DNA from: CAYUMU01 sp964445985
GTDB lineage: Bacteria > Planctomycetota > Planctomycetia > Pirellulales > S012-138
Assembly: GCA_964445985.1 (NCBI GenBank)
Contig: CAYUMU010000069.1
Span: 1 to 38,090, forward strand
Length of the DNA: 38,090 bases
Reading direction: 5' to 3'
Position numbers and translations under genes: made by a program. Positions 25,001 to 33,685 of this stretch are shown here, piece after piece. Under the pieces are notes generated by a model. That model did no database searches, was not told where the DNA came from, and saw only the letters and a list, made by a program, of their open reading frames with translations. Within the stretch, counting starts at the first letter, position 1. The number at the start of each line of letters is the position of its first letter.

Positions 25001-28000
25001 TTAAATGCTTTCGGCGGCGGCCTGGGTGGAGGCCATTTCCACGAGCGCGTCGACATCCAGAATCAGCGATACCCGACCGTCTCCCAGGATGCTGGCGCCG
25101 GCAATACCTGGCACGTTGCGATAGTTTTCGGCAATCGATTTGATGACCACGTCGTCTTCGCCCAGCAACCGGTCCACAATCAGTCCCACTTCTCGGCCTG
25201 GTTCGCCAATCACAACCAGCGTGCGATCTTTGCCGGCCTCGGCCGAGATATCGCCGGGTCCGTTCCAGGCAAACAACTCTCGCAGGTCGACCACCGACAC
25301 CATTCGATCGCGCACCCGAGTCGTTAGTCGGCCATGCACCGAGAACAACTCATCGGCTCGGCGGCGGACGATTTCTCGCACGGTTTCCATCGGCAAGGCA
25401 TACGTTTCGCCGTCAATCCGCGAGAGCAGGCTGGGGAGAATTGCCAGGGTGAGCGGCAGGCGAATGGTGAACACGGTGCCGACACCCAACTGGCTTTCCA
25501 ATTCCACCGAGCCGTTCAATTCCTCGATCTTGGAGCGAACGATGTCCATGCCCATGCCACGGCCAGAAATTTCGGTCACTTCGGTGGCCGTGCTGAAGCC
25601 GGGCTCCCAAATCAATTGAAATGCCTGGTGGCTCGTCAATCGCTCGGCGTCGGCCTGGGTGAGCAAACCCCGTTGCACGGCCTTGGCGCGAATCTTTTCT
25701 TCGTCGAGTCCGCGGCCATCGTCCTTGACCTGAATCCAAATGCTGTTGCCGCGATGGAAGGCGTCGAGCGTTACGGTGCCCTGGGTAGGCTTTCCCGCGG
25801 CGAGTCGCACGCTGGGGGGCTCGATGCCATGGTCGGCCGAATTGCGCACCATGTGAATGAGCGGGTCGCCCAACTCGTCAATCATCCGCTTGTCGAGTTC
25901 CGTCTTCTCGCCAAAGATATCCAGCCGGATGTCTTTGCCGGTCGATCGGGTGATATCGCGGACAACCCGACGGAACCGGCTGAAGAGCGGTCCAATCGGC
26001 ACCATGCGGGTTTCCATGATGCTATGTTGAAAACCGTCAGAAATGCGCTCCAGCTGATGCACCGCTTCGCCCAGGTCCAGCACCATGGAACGGGCTGCAA
26101 ACAGCTTCTGCATTTCTCGCTCGGCATTTTGCAGCTCCCACTGCAACCGGCGGACCTGCGTTTGCACCTCTTGCAGCGACTCGGCAGGGCAATGCGAATC
26201 GGCCGCGGCCGTGGAAATCTTACGCAACGACGCATGGACCTTGCCGAACGACTGCTTGGTCTTCCGACTCGTGAGGCCGCGAAGCCCGTCGTTGATCTGT
26301 GAGAATCTCGCCTTGCTGATCACGAGTTGGCCGGCCAGATTCATCAGGTGATCCAAGCGCTCGATATCGACACGCAAGGTTTCGGTGGGCTTGGCGCTGC
26401 GACCATCGGCGCCGTTGGCGTCGGGCCGTGGAGCCGCGATGGCGGCCGGAGGATGGTTCGGGGCCGATGTTGGCTTGGTGGCGTTCAACATGGGCGATGC
26501 CGAATTGGCTGCCGGCGCCGGGCGCGTTGGTGGACTCGAGGGAAGCGAGGCTTCATGCCCGGTCGTCGGCCGCCGAGGATGATTCTCGGCGGATTCCGCG
26601 GTGGGTCGAGTCTGGAATTTTGACGGAGCGGCGGCACTCAAGGTTGGCTGGCTCGCGCACACTGCCGGCGATTCGGCCAGCAACTGCGTAATACGCGGCG
26701 ACGCGGATGGCTCGGGCCGGGCGGTAAGCGGTTGCGCCGCGTTGGCCGCCTCCGGAGTGATGGCCACCAATTCGATGCTCGCAACGCCGGCAATTCGAAA
26801 CTGTGCGCGAATGGCATCCTCGACCGAGGAGGCGGCGAGTCCGAAGCTCCACGCTTCCAGGGTTTGCCAGGAAGCCAATTCGTTGGCGGCCGGGTGCGAG
26901 TGAAATACGGCGCCCAGCGAGTGCAGCTTTTCGCACAACAGCAAGGCCTTGAGCCCCGCCATGGGCAGGTTGGGCGCGAAGGTCACCCGGCCCGCCGTGC
27001 AAGATTGGCCTCGCGGCGCAAGTTCACTAATGGAGTGGCGCCACGCAGGCGTGGATTCCACGGCCGTGGCGAGGCAGCTTGTGAGGGCTTGATCGTTTGC
27101 ATCGCTGGCCGCTTCCGTCGCCATGCGTTGATCGACGGCGAGTTGGGCCGAGGTTTCGCAGGGAACTTCATTCCGCGCCGCCGCGGATTGCAGCATGGCC
27201 AAGGCGGCGGGGAAGTCTCGACTGTTCATCTCGCCTGTGCGAAATCCGGCGATATAGGCCCGCAGGGCATCGGTGCAATGCAAGAAAGCTTCTGTCAGAT
27301 CGGGAGGGGGAATCGCCCCCGATTCACGCAGCGCTTGCAGCACGTCTTCCATGGCGTGCGCTAGTTTGGCGCAGCGATTCAATCCGATGCTGGCCGACGA
27401 ACCCTTGAGTCGGTGGGATACCAGGAGCAAGCGTTCCGCGAGTTCTGGCTGCCAATCGTACTCCAAGACCAGAAGCGTTTCGGCCAGCGTATCAACCGAT
27501 TGCTCGGCTTCATCGATGAATATCGCGAGATACTTGGGTGGAACTTCGACTTCATCGACCACGTCTTCAAAGGGGGCGACCGCGGCGGACGCCGGGGCCG
27601 CCGGGAGTTGGGCCTCGTCCGCCACCGTGCCCAGGTCGATGCTGTTGGCCTCGCTGGTCGGAAGGAACTCCGCGCACGGTGCGGGTGGGGAAGTCGACGG
27701 CGCCATGTTGCCCTGCGAAGCGTGAGCCTGCGAAGCGTGGGCCTGCGAAGCGTGGGCCTGCGAAGCGTGGGCCTGCGAGCCACATGAATCCGTTAGGAAT
27801 TGCATTTCTTCCATGGCGGCCAGCAGAACGCTTTCGGCGTCGGATTGTTGCGACGCCGCATGTTCGGCGCCCGCATGGTGCAAGGCGTGTTGAATTCGGT
27901 CCAACACTTCGCTGTCGTCGATCCGAGGCAACGTGGCGTCGCCTACTCGATCGATGTGATGGGTCAGCGCGTCTAGCGACTGGAACAGCAGTTCAACCAT

Positions 28001-28309
28001 TGCCGAATTGAAATACAATTTGCTCGTTCGCGCCGCGTCGAACAGATTCTCAATCTTATGGGTGAGCTGATTGACGTCGCTCAAGCCCAGCATGGCGGAT
28101 AGGCCTTTGATGCTGTGTGCCGCGCGGAACATGTCGTTCATCAACTCATCGTTGCACCGTTGCGGAGCAAGCTCGGCATGTTGGCGCACCCACTCGTCCA
28201 GGAACAGCAGGTTCTCGCTCAGCCGATCCAGTAGCCTTCTGGACTCGTCCAAGAAGTCTCCGTGCAGATCATCAAACTCATCTTGCAGCAGGCTGGATGG
28301 CGATGGCAT
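25001..28309 (-). CDS. cheA: CheA histidine kinase with two Hpt domains
   Basis: The cytoplasmic kinase of the chemotaxis complex, 1102 residues against about 650 for E. coli CheA. In order: Hpt1 (H65 in FRAAHSIKGL); a linker with four SQAHA repeats (about 178-199); Hpt2 (H299 in LLVSHRLKGSSASIGL); a P2-like response-regulator-binding domain (about 440-518); a Pro/Ala-rich linker; the P3 dimerisation helices from about 645 (RVDIERLDHLMNLAGQLV); the P4 ATPase with HMVRNSADHGIE, DDGRGLDEEKI and GRGMGMDIV; and a P5 CheW-like domain (about 955-1095). Two phosphorylatable histidines suggest more than one output or phosphate route. AGGAG eight bases upstream lies inside cheR, and three bases separate the genes, so they are translationally coupled. 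Confidence 0.95.
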   Translation of the reverse strand: MPSPSSLLQDEFDDLHGDFLDESRRLLDRLSENLLFLDEWVRQHAELAPQRCNDELMNDMFRAAHSIKGLSAMLGLSDVNQLTHKIENLFDAARTSKLYFNSAMVELLFQSLDALTHHIDRVGDATLPRIDDSEVLDRIQHALHHAGAEHAASQQSDAESVLLAAMEEMQFLTDSCGSQAHASQAHASQAHASQAHASQGNMAPSTSPPAPCAEFLPTSEANSIDLGTVADEAQLPAAPASAAVAPFEDVVDEVEVPPKYLAIFIDEAEQSVDTLAETLLVLEYDWQPELAERLLLVSHRLKGSSASIGLNRCAKLAHAMEDVLQALRESGAIPPPDLTEAFLHCTDALRAYIAGFRTGEMNSRDFPAALAMLQSAAARNEVPCETSAQLAVDQRMATEAASDANDQALTSCLATAVESTPAWRHSISELAPRGQSCTAGRVTFAPNLPMAGLKALLLCEKLHSLGAVFHSHPAANELASWQTLEAWSFGLAASSVEDAIRAQFRIAGVASIELVAITPEAANAAQPLTARPEPSASPRITQLLAESPAVCASQPTLSAAAPSKFQTRPTAESAENHPRRPTTGHEASLPSSPPTRPAPAANSASPMLNATKPTSAPNHPPAAIAAPRPDANGADGRSAKPTETLRVDIERLDHLMNLAGQLVISKARFSQINDGLRGLTSRKTKQSFGKVHASLRKISTAAADSHCPAESLQEVQTQVRRLQWELQNAEREMQKLFAARSMVLDLGEAVHQLERISDGFQHSIMETRMVPIGPLFSRFRRVVRDITRSTGKDIRLDIFGEKTELDKRMIDELGDPLIHMVRNSADHGIEPPSVRLAAGKPTQGTVTLDAFHRGNSIWIQVKDDGRGLDEEKIRAKAVQRGLLTQADAERLTSHQAFQLIWEPGFSTATEVTEISGRGMGMDIVRSKIEELNGSVELESQLGVGTVFTIRLPLTLAILPSLLSRIDGETYALPMETVREIVRRRADELFSVHGRLTTRVRDRMVSVVDLRELFAWNGPGDISAEAGKDRTLVVIGEPGREVGLIVDRLLGEDDVVIKSIAENYRNVPGIAGASILGDGRVSLILDVDALVEMASTQAAAESI
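27712..27771 (-). repeat. Four 15-bp tandem repeats inside cheA
   Basis: The unit CCTGCGAAGCGTGGG occurs four times head to tail (first copy with one change) and is followed by a decayed fifth copy. On the minus strand it encodes SQAHA repeated in frame. Near-identity at DNA level shows recent expansion by slippage in the linker between the two Hpt domains. Confidence 0.9.
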
Positions 28310-28312
28310 GGC

Positions 28313-29161
28313 TCAAGCTCCTGTTGGCCGGCGGAACAGCCAGGCTTGGAGCCGCTCCAGGTCTTTGAGCAAGTCAGACACGCCCTCCGCGGCGCCGGCC
28401 ACGATCAGGCCGCCCGGCGTGAGCAGTCCGCGAATATGGGTCAGCGCCGTTTTCTTGGAAGCCGTGTCGAAGTAGATCAACACATTCTTGACGAACACCA
28501 GATCGAATGGCCGTTGTCGCAGTGGCTCCAGCAAATTGTGCTGTTGAAATTGCATCATCGATGCGAGCGACGGCTTGGATTGCCAGCAGCGCGCCCCATC
28601 CAATTGGCGGAAATGGCGGCGGCGAATGTCCTCGGGAACGAGCCTCATGGCGCGCTCATTGAACACCTGGTTCCGAGCCGCTTCGAGTGAGCCAATGCCA
28701 ATGTCGGTGCCCAGAATGGTAATTTTCCAGGACTCATAGTCGGGCAAACTCGTGGCAATGCAGGCGGCAATGGTGCAGGCCTCGTCGCCGGTGCTGCAAG
28801 CCGCGGACCAGATTCGGAGTTGCCGGGGGCGGCTGCCCGCCTTGGCCTCGGCATGCACTTGGGTGAGAAAGGAATTGCGGAACCAATCCCACTGCGACTC
28901 ATCCCGAAACAGATACGTTTCGTGCGTCGTGATTTCTTGAAGGAAGGCATCCCACTCGGGATCGTTCAGGCCGCGTCGCCGCAGATCTTGCAGATAGGCT
29001 TGGAAACTGGCAAGACCCGTTTCTCGCAGGCGCCGGCGGAGCCGGTTGGAAAGCAATGTTTTCTTTTGCGGCGAAATGCGAATTCCGGTTCGCTCGTAGA
29101 TCAGCTTCGCGTATTGCGTCATTTCCAGATCGGAGACCTGGTCGTTGGAACATACTGACAT
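28313..29161 (-). CDS. cheR: Chemoreceptor methyltransferase CheR
   Basis: CheR transfers methyl groups from S-adenosylmethionine to receptor glutamates. The 282-residue protein has the N-terminal helical domain (ISPQKKTLLSNRLRRRL) and TTHETYLFRD. The methyltransferase core follows, with IWSAACSTGDEACTIA for the SAM loop, ILGTDIGIGSLEAARNQVFN and FDLVFVKNVLIYFD. This is the normal family size. GGGGAG nine bases before the ATG supports the start. It lies between the receptor gene and cheA. No cheB methylesterase is present in the operon, so reversal of methylation must be encoded elsewhere or replaced by CheD/CheC activity. Confidence 0.93.
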   Translation of the reverse strand: MSVCSNDQVSDLEMTQYAKLIYERTGIRISPQKKTLLSNRLRRRLRETGLASFQAYLQDLRRRGLNDPEWDAFLQEITTHETYLFRDESQWDWFRNSFLTQVHAEAKAGSRPRQLRIWSAACSTGDEACTIAACIATSLPDYESWKITILGTDIGIGSLEAARNQVFNERAMRLVPEDIRRRHFRQLDGARCWQSKPSLASMMQFQQHNLLEPLRQRPFDLVFVKNVLIYFDTASKKTALTHIRGLLTPGGLIVAGAAEGVSDLLKDLERLQAWLFRRPTGA

Positions 29162-29240
29162 CTTCGCTTGCTCCCCTGCCTGGTGCTGCCCAAAGGCGCG
29201 CGGTTGGCGTTAGCGATCACGCGCGGAATGTGCTTTGGAA

Positions 29241-29287
29241 GAGAATCCTCCCGGCGGCGGGCGGCGCCGCCGGGAGGGAAAATTCTC
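29241..29287 (-). terminator. GC-rich stem-loop between mcp and cheR
   Basis: CCTCCCGGCGGC (29247-29258) and GCCGCCGGGAGG (29266-29277) form a perfect 12-bp stem. It is extended by GAGAAT (29241-29246) pairing with ATTCTC (29282-29287) across a four-base bulge. It starts nine bases after the mcp stop. There is no U tract, so partial termination or an mRNA-processing barrier that keeps receptor levels above cheR/cheA is more likely than full termination. Confidence 0.6.
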
Positions 29288-29296
29288 GTGCGGCGA

Positions 29297-31021
29297 CTAC
29301 TTCTGCGTCTTGAAGCGAATCACCAGGTCGCGAAGGCTGGCAGCCTGGGCGCCCAGTTCTTCGCTGCTGCTGGCGAGCTCTTCGCTGCCGGCGGCGGCCT
29401 CTTCGGTAACATCCGACACGTTCTGGATGGCGCTGGCCACTTCCTTGGCGTTTTGGGCCTGCTCGACGGTGGCGGTGGCGATCTGTCCGATTTTGCCGGC
29501 GGTGTTTTCCACGCCGCGCACAATCTTCTTCAGGGCTTCGCCGGTTTGCTCGCTCAAGTTGGCGCCGTCGTCGACCCGCTTGGTCGATTCTTTGATCAGC
29601 GACGAGATTTCCTTGGCGGCTTCACTCGACCGTTCAGCCAGCTTGCGAACCTCGTCGGCAACCACGGCAAACCCCAGGCCGTGCTCGCCAGCCCGGGCGG
29701 CTTCGATGGCCGCATTGAGGGCCAACAGATTGGTCTGGCTGGCGATCTCGGAGATGACCTGAATGATCTCGCTGATCTGTTCGCTGCTGGTCTTGATCAG
29801 CTCCATGGCCTCGATCGACTTCTGCACGGCGTTGCCGCCGTCTTCGGCCAGGCGATTGGTGTCTTTGGCCACGCGATCGGCTTCGTTGGCGTTGTCTTTG
29901 ACAGCGTCGATCGAGCGGGCAAGCTGTTCGATCGCGGCGCTCATTTGCTCCACGCTGGCGCTCTGGGTTTGAGCCCCTTGAGCCAGGCTTTGCGAGCTCT
30001 CGGAGATCACCCGCGAGCCTTCGGTGAACTGCGAGGCGCTCTCCGCCACCTGGCCGATCATGTGGCGCAGGTCGCGGAGCATTTGCTCCAGACCGCCGGC
30101 CAGTTGACCCACCGGATCGTCGCCGCGAATGGTAATTTCGCGGGTGAGATCGCCAGCGGCCGCCGATTTGACGACCTGCAGCAGTTCGTCCACATTCTTT
30201 CGCAGTTCCCGGTCGGCCACTTCCTGGGCTTGCTTGGTTTTCACGGCCTCGGTGATATCCATCGCGAACTTGACCACCTTCACCGGCTTGCCGTCGGGGC
30301 CGAGAATCGGGTTGTACGAAGCCTGAATCCAGACCTCTTTGCCGCCTTTGCCAATGCGGCGGAATTCACCGGCTTGGAATTCACCCCGGTTGAGCTTGGC
30401 CCAGAATTCCTTGTATTCATGGCTGCGGGCGTAGGTGTCGTCGGCAAACATGCGATGGTGCTGGCCTTGCAGTTCTTCCAAACGGTAGCCGAGGCAGTTG
30501 CAGAAGTTGTCGTTGGCCGTGACGATGGTGCCATCGAGCTTGAACTCAATGAACGCTTGAAAGCGCTTGATGGCGTCGATCTGGTTGGTGAAATCCAGAT
30601 TGCGCTCCTGCAATTTCAGACGCTCGGTGACGATGTCCCAGGTGACCATCGGTCCGAGATACTCACCCGTGGTGTCGTACATGGGGCTCACGAGCAACTC
30701 GAGCTGCTCATCGCCCAACTGAATGACGGCTTTGCGGGGAAGATTTTTGGGGTTGCTGAGCAGCTTGCGCTGGTGCGAGGGGTTCTTGTGGAACACGTCG
30801 ACCGATTGACCCACGATGTCGTCGACCGCCACTGGCAGCAAGTGTTCCAGGCTTTCCAGCGTGCGACGGCTGGAGGGATTCAAGTAAGTGATGCGGAGCG
30901 ATTTGTCGGCGGTGATGATGTTGATGGGCGAGTTTTCGCTCATGGCCTTGGCGATGGCCAATTCTCGCTGGATCGGTTGCAGGTCTTGCGAAGGCTCGAG
31001 TGTGGCGGTGGCTGCGTTCAT
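29297..31021 (-). CDS. Soluble methyl-accepting chemotaxis protein with two PAS domains
   Basis: A 574-residue receptor without any membrane segment. PAS1 (about 28-135) has INIITADKSLRITYLN, and PAS2 (about 150-262) has GTIVTANDNFCNCLGYRLEE and YNPILGPDGKPVKVVKFAMD. A HAMP-like stretch follows (AAGDLTREITIRGDDPVGQL), then the antiparallel signalling coiled coil to the end. The hairpin tip is highly conserved (ASQTNLLALNAAIEAARAGE), where CheA and CheW bind. A cytosolic signal such as redox state, heme or a small ligand is likely, but the PAS cofactor cannot be told from sequence. No CheR-tethering pentapeptide is seen at the C-terminus. It is separated from cheW by 163 bp. Confidence 0.93.
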   Translation of the reverse strand: MNAATATLEPSQDLQPIQRELAIAKAMSENSPINIITADKSLRITYLNPSSRRTLESLEHLLPVAVDDIVGQSVDVFHKNPSHQRKLLSNPKNLPRKAVIQLGDEQLELLVSPMYDTTGEYLGPMVTWDIVTERLKLQERNLDFTNQIDAIKRFQAFIEFKLDGTIVTANDNFCNCLGYRLEELQGQHHRMFADDTYARSHEYKEFWAKLNRGEFQAGEFRRIGKGGKEVWIQASYNPILGPDGKPVKVVKFAMDITEAVKTKQAQEVADRELRKNVDELLQVVKSAAAGDLTREITIRGDDPVGQLAGGLEQMLRDLRHMIGQVAESASQFTEGSRVISESSQSLAQGAQTQSASVEQMSAAIEQLARSIDAVKDNANEADRVAKDTNRLAEDGGNAVQKSIEAMELIKTSSEQISEIIQVISEIASQTNLLALNAAIEAARAGEHGLGFAVVADEVRKLAERSSEAAKEISSLIKESTKRVDDGANLSEQTGEALKKIVRGVENTAGKIGQIATATVEQAQNAKEVASAIQNVSDVTEEAAAGSEELASSSEELGAQAASLRDLVIRFKTQK

Positions 31022-31184
31022 GGTAGGAACCCCAATTCTAAGAAGGTTATTTAGCGGAGGATCGTTGGTAGGAAAGTCGAGGCGGGTAGGACGAATCTTC
31101 GCCCCAGTTGAAGGTTGGCCCCCCGTGAGGTTTCCCTGGCGGTTGGCCGAGCAGGGAATTCAGGCAACGCGGGGCTGGTGGACG

Positions 31185-31679
31185 TTAGTTGCTGGCGGCG
31201 GCTTCCTCGGCTCCCAGAATCTTGTCGATGTCCAAGAGGATCAGCAGCCGGTTTTCCAGCTTGACCAGGCCGGTCAAATAGTCGCGACCCAGGCCGGCCA
31301 CGGTGGGCGGCGGCGGCGAGATCTGTTCCTTGCCGATCCGCAGAACTTCGCTCACGGCGTCGACGATGATCCCGATGGTTTTCTGGCGAACATTGACCAC
31401 CATGATCCGGGTTTCGTCCGTATGCGCTTCCTGCATCAAGTTGAATCGCAACCGCAAGTCCACAATGGGAATGACGGTGCTCCGCAAATTGATCAAACCT
31501 TTGATGTAGGGCGGGGTAAGCGGTACGCGCGTGATCTCACCCATGAGGATGATCTCTTGCACCTTGGTGATCTCGATGCCGTACTCTTCCTGCGCCAAAC
31601 GAAAGCTGACCAATTGCATGCTGCCGGTCGCCTCGGCCCTCGCGGCCGGCGCTGTTGACTCTTGCATGCGCGTAGACAA
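31185..31679 (-). CDS. cheW: CheW coupling protein, TTG start
   Basis: CheW links receptors to CheA. The 164-residue protein has the family's SH3-like beta modules: MQLVSFRLAQEEYGIEITKV, LTPPYIKGLINLRSTVIPIV and the closing LVKLENRLLILLDIDKIL. Translation probably begins at TTG 31679, since AAGGAG (31687-31692) is exactly seven bases upstream; an ATG four codons later would be 19 bases away. It is the first gene of the chemotaxis operon, so its upstream region (31680-32450) should hold the operon promoter. Confidence 0.92.
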   Translation of the reverse strand: MSTRMQESTAPAARAEATGSMQLVSFRLAQEEYGIEITKVQEIILMGEITRVPLTPPYIKGLINLRSTVIPIVDLRLRFNLMQEAHTDETRIMVVNVRQKTIGIIVDAVSEVLRIGKEQISPPPPTVAGLGRDYLTGLVKLENRLLILLDIDKILGAEEAAASN

Positions 31680-31686
31680 GGGACTG

Positions 31687-31692
31687 CTCCTT
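31687..31692 (-). promoter_or_regulatory. Ribosome-binding site deciding the cheW TTG start
   Basis: AAGGAG on the minus strand is seven bases from TTG 31679. It argues for a TTG initiation codon rather than the ATG at 31667. Confidence 0.7.
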
Positions 31693-32439
31693 AGTTAAAT
31701 CCATCGCGGATCGATGCCTGGAATGCGTCGAATGTCTCTCCCCGCTAGCGAACCGGTCATTCGCCATGGGCTTACTTGTTCCGCGTGGTTCCAAGTCTGC
31801 CCCGAGGACTTCGATTGGAGAAACTCTAGGTCACTGCTTGCGCTGCGCCGCCGGCCGAGCCTGTTGGGCGATCACAACTTTTGTACGGAATGGGTAAAAG
31901 TCCCCAGTGAACTGAACGACTGCAACGGTTGTGGCGGTGGTAGAGGGCAGGATTCGGCCGGTCTTGACTGCCGGCTGGTCCCCGGTCTTGTCTGCCGGCC
32001 CTGTGGCGCTTCCTCACTTGCTCTCCCCCCCACCGTGACGGAACCGGTCGCGAGACTGCCTGGCGTTCGCGGAGATGAGGGTGAAATGCCCGGCTGGGCG
32101 GATTTCTGAAGCGGGGAAGTCGAAACCTGATATCCCGAGCGGTGTTAAATGAGAAGAGTTCCTCGTGGCGGCGCCTGCAAATATGGCGCGGGCGCTGGGC
32201 AACTCGGCGAGGGATACCGCCTGGTTTCGGGCCAATTGTGTGCGGCGAGCCGGCCACTTCCGCGCCGTACTGGCCTGGGAATCTGGGATGTCATAGACTG
32301 GAGGGGAGAAGACGAACAGGCTTGGCGTCGGTGGGGATTTTCGAATTGCCGTTACGGCTGGGCAATTTTCGTAAAGCGAAGGTGTGTGCCCGAGGCGCGA
32401 GATCGCGCCGGCATACCCCCCAGGCCAACTATCCAAGGT

Positions 32440-32443
32440 GAGG
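32440..32443 (+). promoter_or_regulatory. Ribosome-binding site deciding the sigma TTG start
   Basis: GAGG lies seven bases before TTG 32451, whereas the in-frame GTG at 32457 would be 13 bases away. Confidence 0.6.
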
Positions 32444-32450
32444 AATCGCG

Positions 32451-33095
32451 TTGGCGGTGAGCGAAACAGCGGCTCGAGACTACGAACTCCGTGACCCGGA
32501 CGTTCGCTTGATGCTAGAGGTGCGCGACGATAGCGCGCCGGCCTTTGAAGAGCTGATGCTGCGTTATCAGAACCGCGTTTTGACCGTGTTGGAAAATTTG
32601 GTGGGGCGCCGCGAGCAGGCGGAGGATCTGGCGCAGGAGGTGTTCCTGCGGGTGTTCCGCGCGAGAAAGCGGTACGTGCCCGGATCCAAGTTTTCGACGT
32701 GGCTATTTACGATTGTCAACAATGTGGCCTCCAACGCGCGGCGTAGTTTGTCGCGACGGAAAGAGGTCAACCTCGATACCGAAACCAACGACTCCCAAGC
32801 CCGGCCTTCCATGGATCATCTGGCCCAGGCGGCCAGCGGCCAGATGCCGACCCGCTTGTTGGATAAAGCCGAACAGCGGGACATGGTGTTGGCGGCGCTG
32901 TCCTCACTCAACGATCGGCAACGCATGGCGGTGCTGCTCTGCAAGTTTGAGGACATGAGCTACGTGGATATTGCCGAAGCCATGGGCATGACCCCCAAAG
33001 CCATCAAGTCCTTGCTTTCTCGAGCCCGCGAGAACTTGCGAGAAGTGCTGGAGCCTTACCTGGACCGGGGAGAACGGCCGATGAGCAAGTCGTGA
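32451..33095 (+). CDS. ECF sigma factor (sigma-70 region 2/4)
   Basis: A 214-residue extracytoplasmic-function sigma factor. Region 2 reads FEELMLRYQNRVLTVLENLV to EDLAQEVFLRVFRARKRY and KFSTWLFTIVNNVASNARR. Region 4 reads LNDRQRMAVLLCKFEDMSY to MTPKAIKSLLSRARENLREV. A linker of about 50 residues rich in polar amino acids lies between them. It should direct RNA polymerase to a small set of promoters when released from the anti-sigma factor encoded next. The start is a TTG with a well-placed ribosome site. No promoter with an ECF-type GGAAC...GTC pattern was found upstream. Confidence 0.93.
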   Translation: MAVSETAARDYELRDPDVRLMLEVRDDSAPAFEELMLRYQNRVLTVLENLVGRREQAEDLAQEVFLRVFRARKRYVPGSKFSTWLFTIVNNVASNARRSLSRRKEVNLDTETNDSQARPSMDHLAQAASGQMPTRLLDKAEQRDMVLAALSSLNDRQRMAVLLCKFEDMSYVDIAEAMGMTPKAIKSLLSRARENLREVLEPYLDRGERPMSKS

Positions 33096-33172
33096 GGGCG
33101 CCAGGAACGAGCAACGTGCCCATGCCAACATCGAGTAACGCATATTCTTTTTGACCTTTAGCGCGTGCGATC

Positions 33173-33685
33173 GTGGAAAATACTTCGTCTCAAAATTTTG
33201 AGGAGCCCGAGCTGCAAGAGCAGTTCGTGGCTTATCTCGACAACGAGCTCGACAAAGAGACCTCGCTGAACATCGAGCAGATGATGGCGGGCAATCCCAC
33301 GGTGCGCGAACAGATTCAGCAGTTGCAGCGGGCCTGGGATCTGCTGGACGAACTGCCCCGCGCCGAAGCCGACGAGCGATTTACCACGAGCACGGTGGAA
33401 CTGATCGCCGGCGATGTGGAGGCCGAGCTCGCCAGGCAACAGCTTGAAATTCCCCGTCGCAATCGACGGGCGTGGGTGCTTTCTGGCTTGGGACTGATTT
33501 TGGCAGGGTTCGCGGGCGTGATGGCCGCCGAATTGTTTTGGCCGCGGCCCGACGAGCGATTGCTGCAAGATTTCCCCGTGATTCGCCATTTGGATTCCTA
33601 CCGTCAAGCGGGCAGCATGTCCTTTCTTCGATCACTGGAATCACGCGGGTTGTTCCAACAGCCGGAGCCAACCGATGATCCTTAA
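33173..33685 (+). CDS. Membrane anti-sigma factor, zinc-free type
   Basis: A 170-residue protein encoded 77 bp after the sigma factor. The N-terminal 80 residues are helical with the anti-sigma look (LQEQFVAYLDNELDKETSLN, then VREQIQQLQRAWDLLDELP) but lack the H-x3-C-x2-C zinc site. A single membrane helix follows (AWVLSGLGLILAGFAGVMAA), then a 45-residue outer tail. This fits a one-helix anti-sigma that holds the sigma factor at the membrane until a signal arrives. The start codon is GTG, with no strong ribosome site; the next ATG would delete the sigma-binding part. Its 3' end overlaps the next gene by 11 bases. Confidence 0.75.
   Translation: MENTSSQNFEEPELQEQFVAYLDNELDKETSLNIEQMMAGNPTVREQIQQLQRAWDLLDELPRAEADERFTTSTVELIAGDVEAELARQQLEIPRRNRRAWVLSGLGLILAGFAGVMAAELFWPRPDERLLQDFPVIRHLDSYRQAGSMSFLRSLESRGLFQQPEPTDDP

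Larger units (their letters stand above)
31680..32450. other. Long divergent intergenic region between cheW and the ECF sigma gene
   Basis: About 770 bases without a convincing gene; short open frames here lack family features and ribosome sites. It contains an 18-bp near-identical direct repeat, CCGGTCTTGACTGCCGGC (31958-31975) and CCGGTCTTGTCTGCCGGC (31982-31999), each unit also beginning with CCGG and ending with CCGGC. There is also a perfect 7-bp inverted repeat AATTGCC / GGCAATT (32344-32350, 32361-32367) followed by TTTTC, about 85 bp before the sigma gene. Promoters for both directions must lie here, but I cannot point to clear -35/-10 boxes. Confidence 0.5.

Noticed and set aside
27712..27771. 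Tandem repeats as a CRISPR array
   Set aside because: Units are 15 bp, directly adjacent without spacers, and in frame within cheA.
29168..31054. A 628-codon plus-strand frame opposite the receptor gene
   Set aside because: It mirrors the repetitive coiled-coil codons of the MCP and has no recognisable domains or ribosome site.
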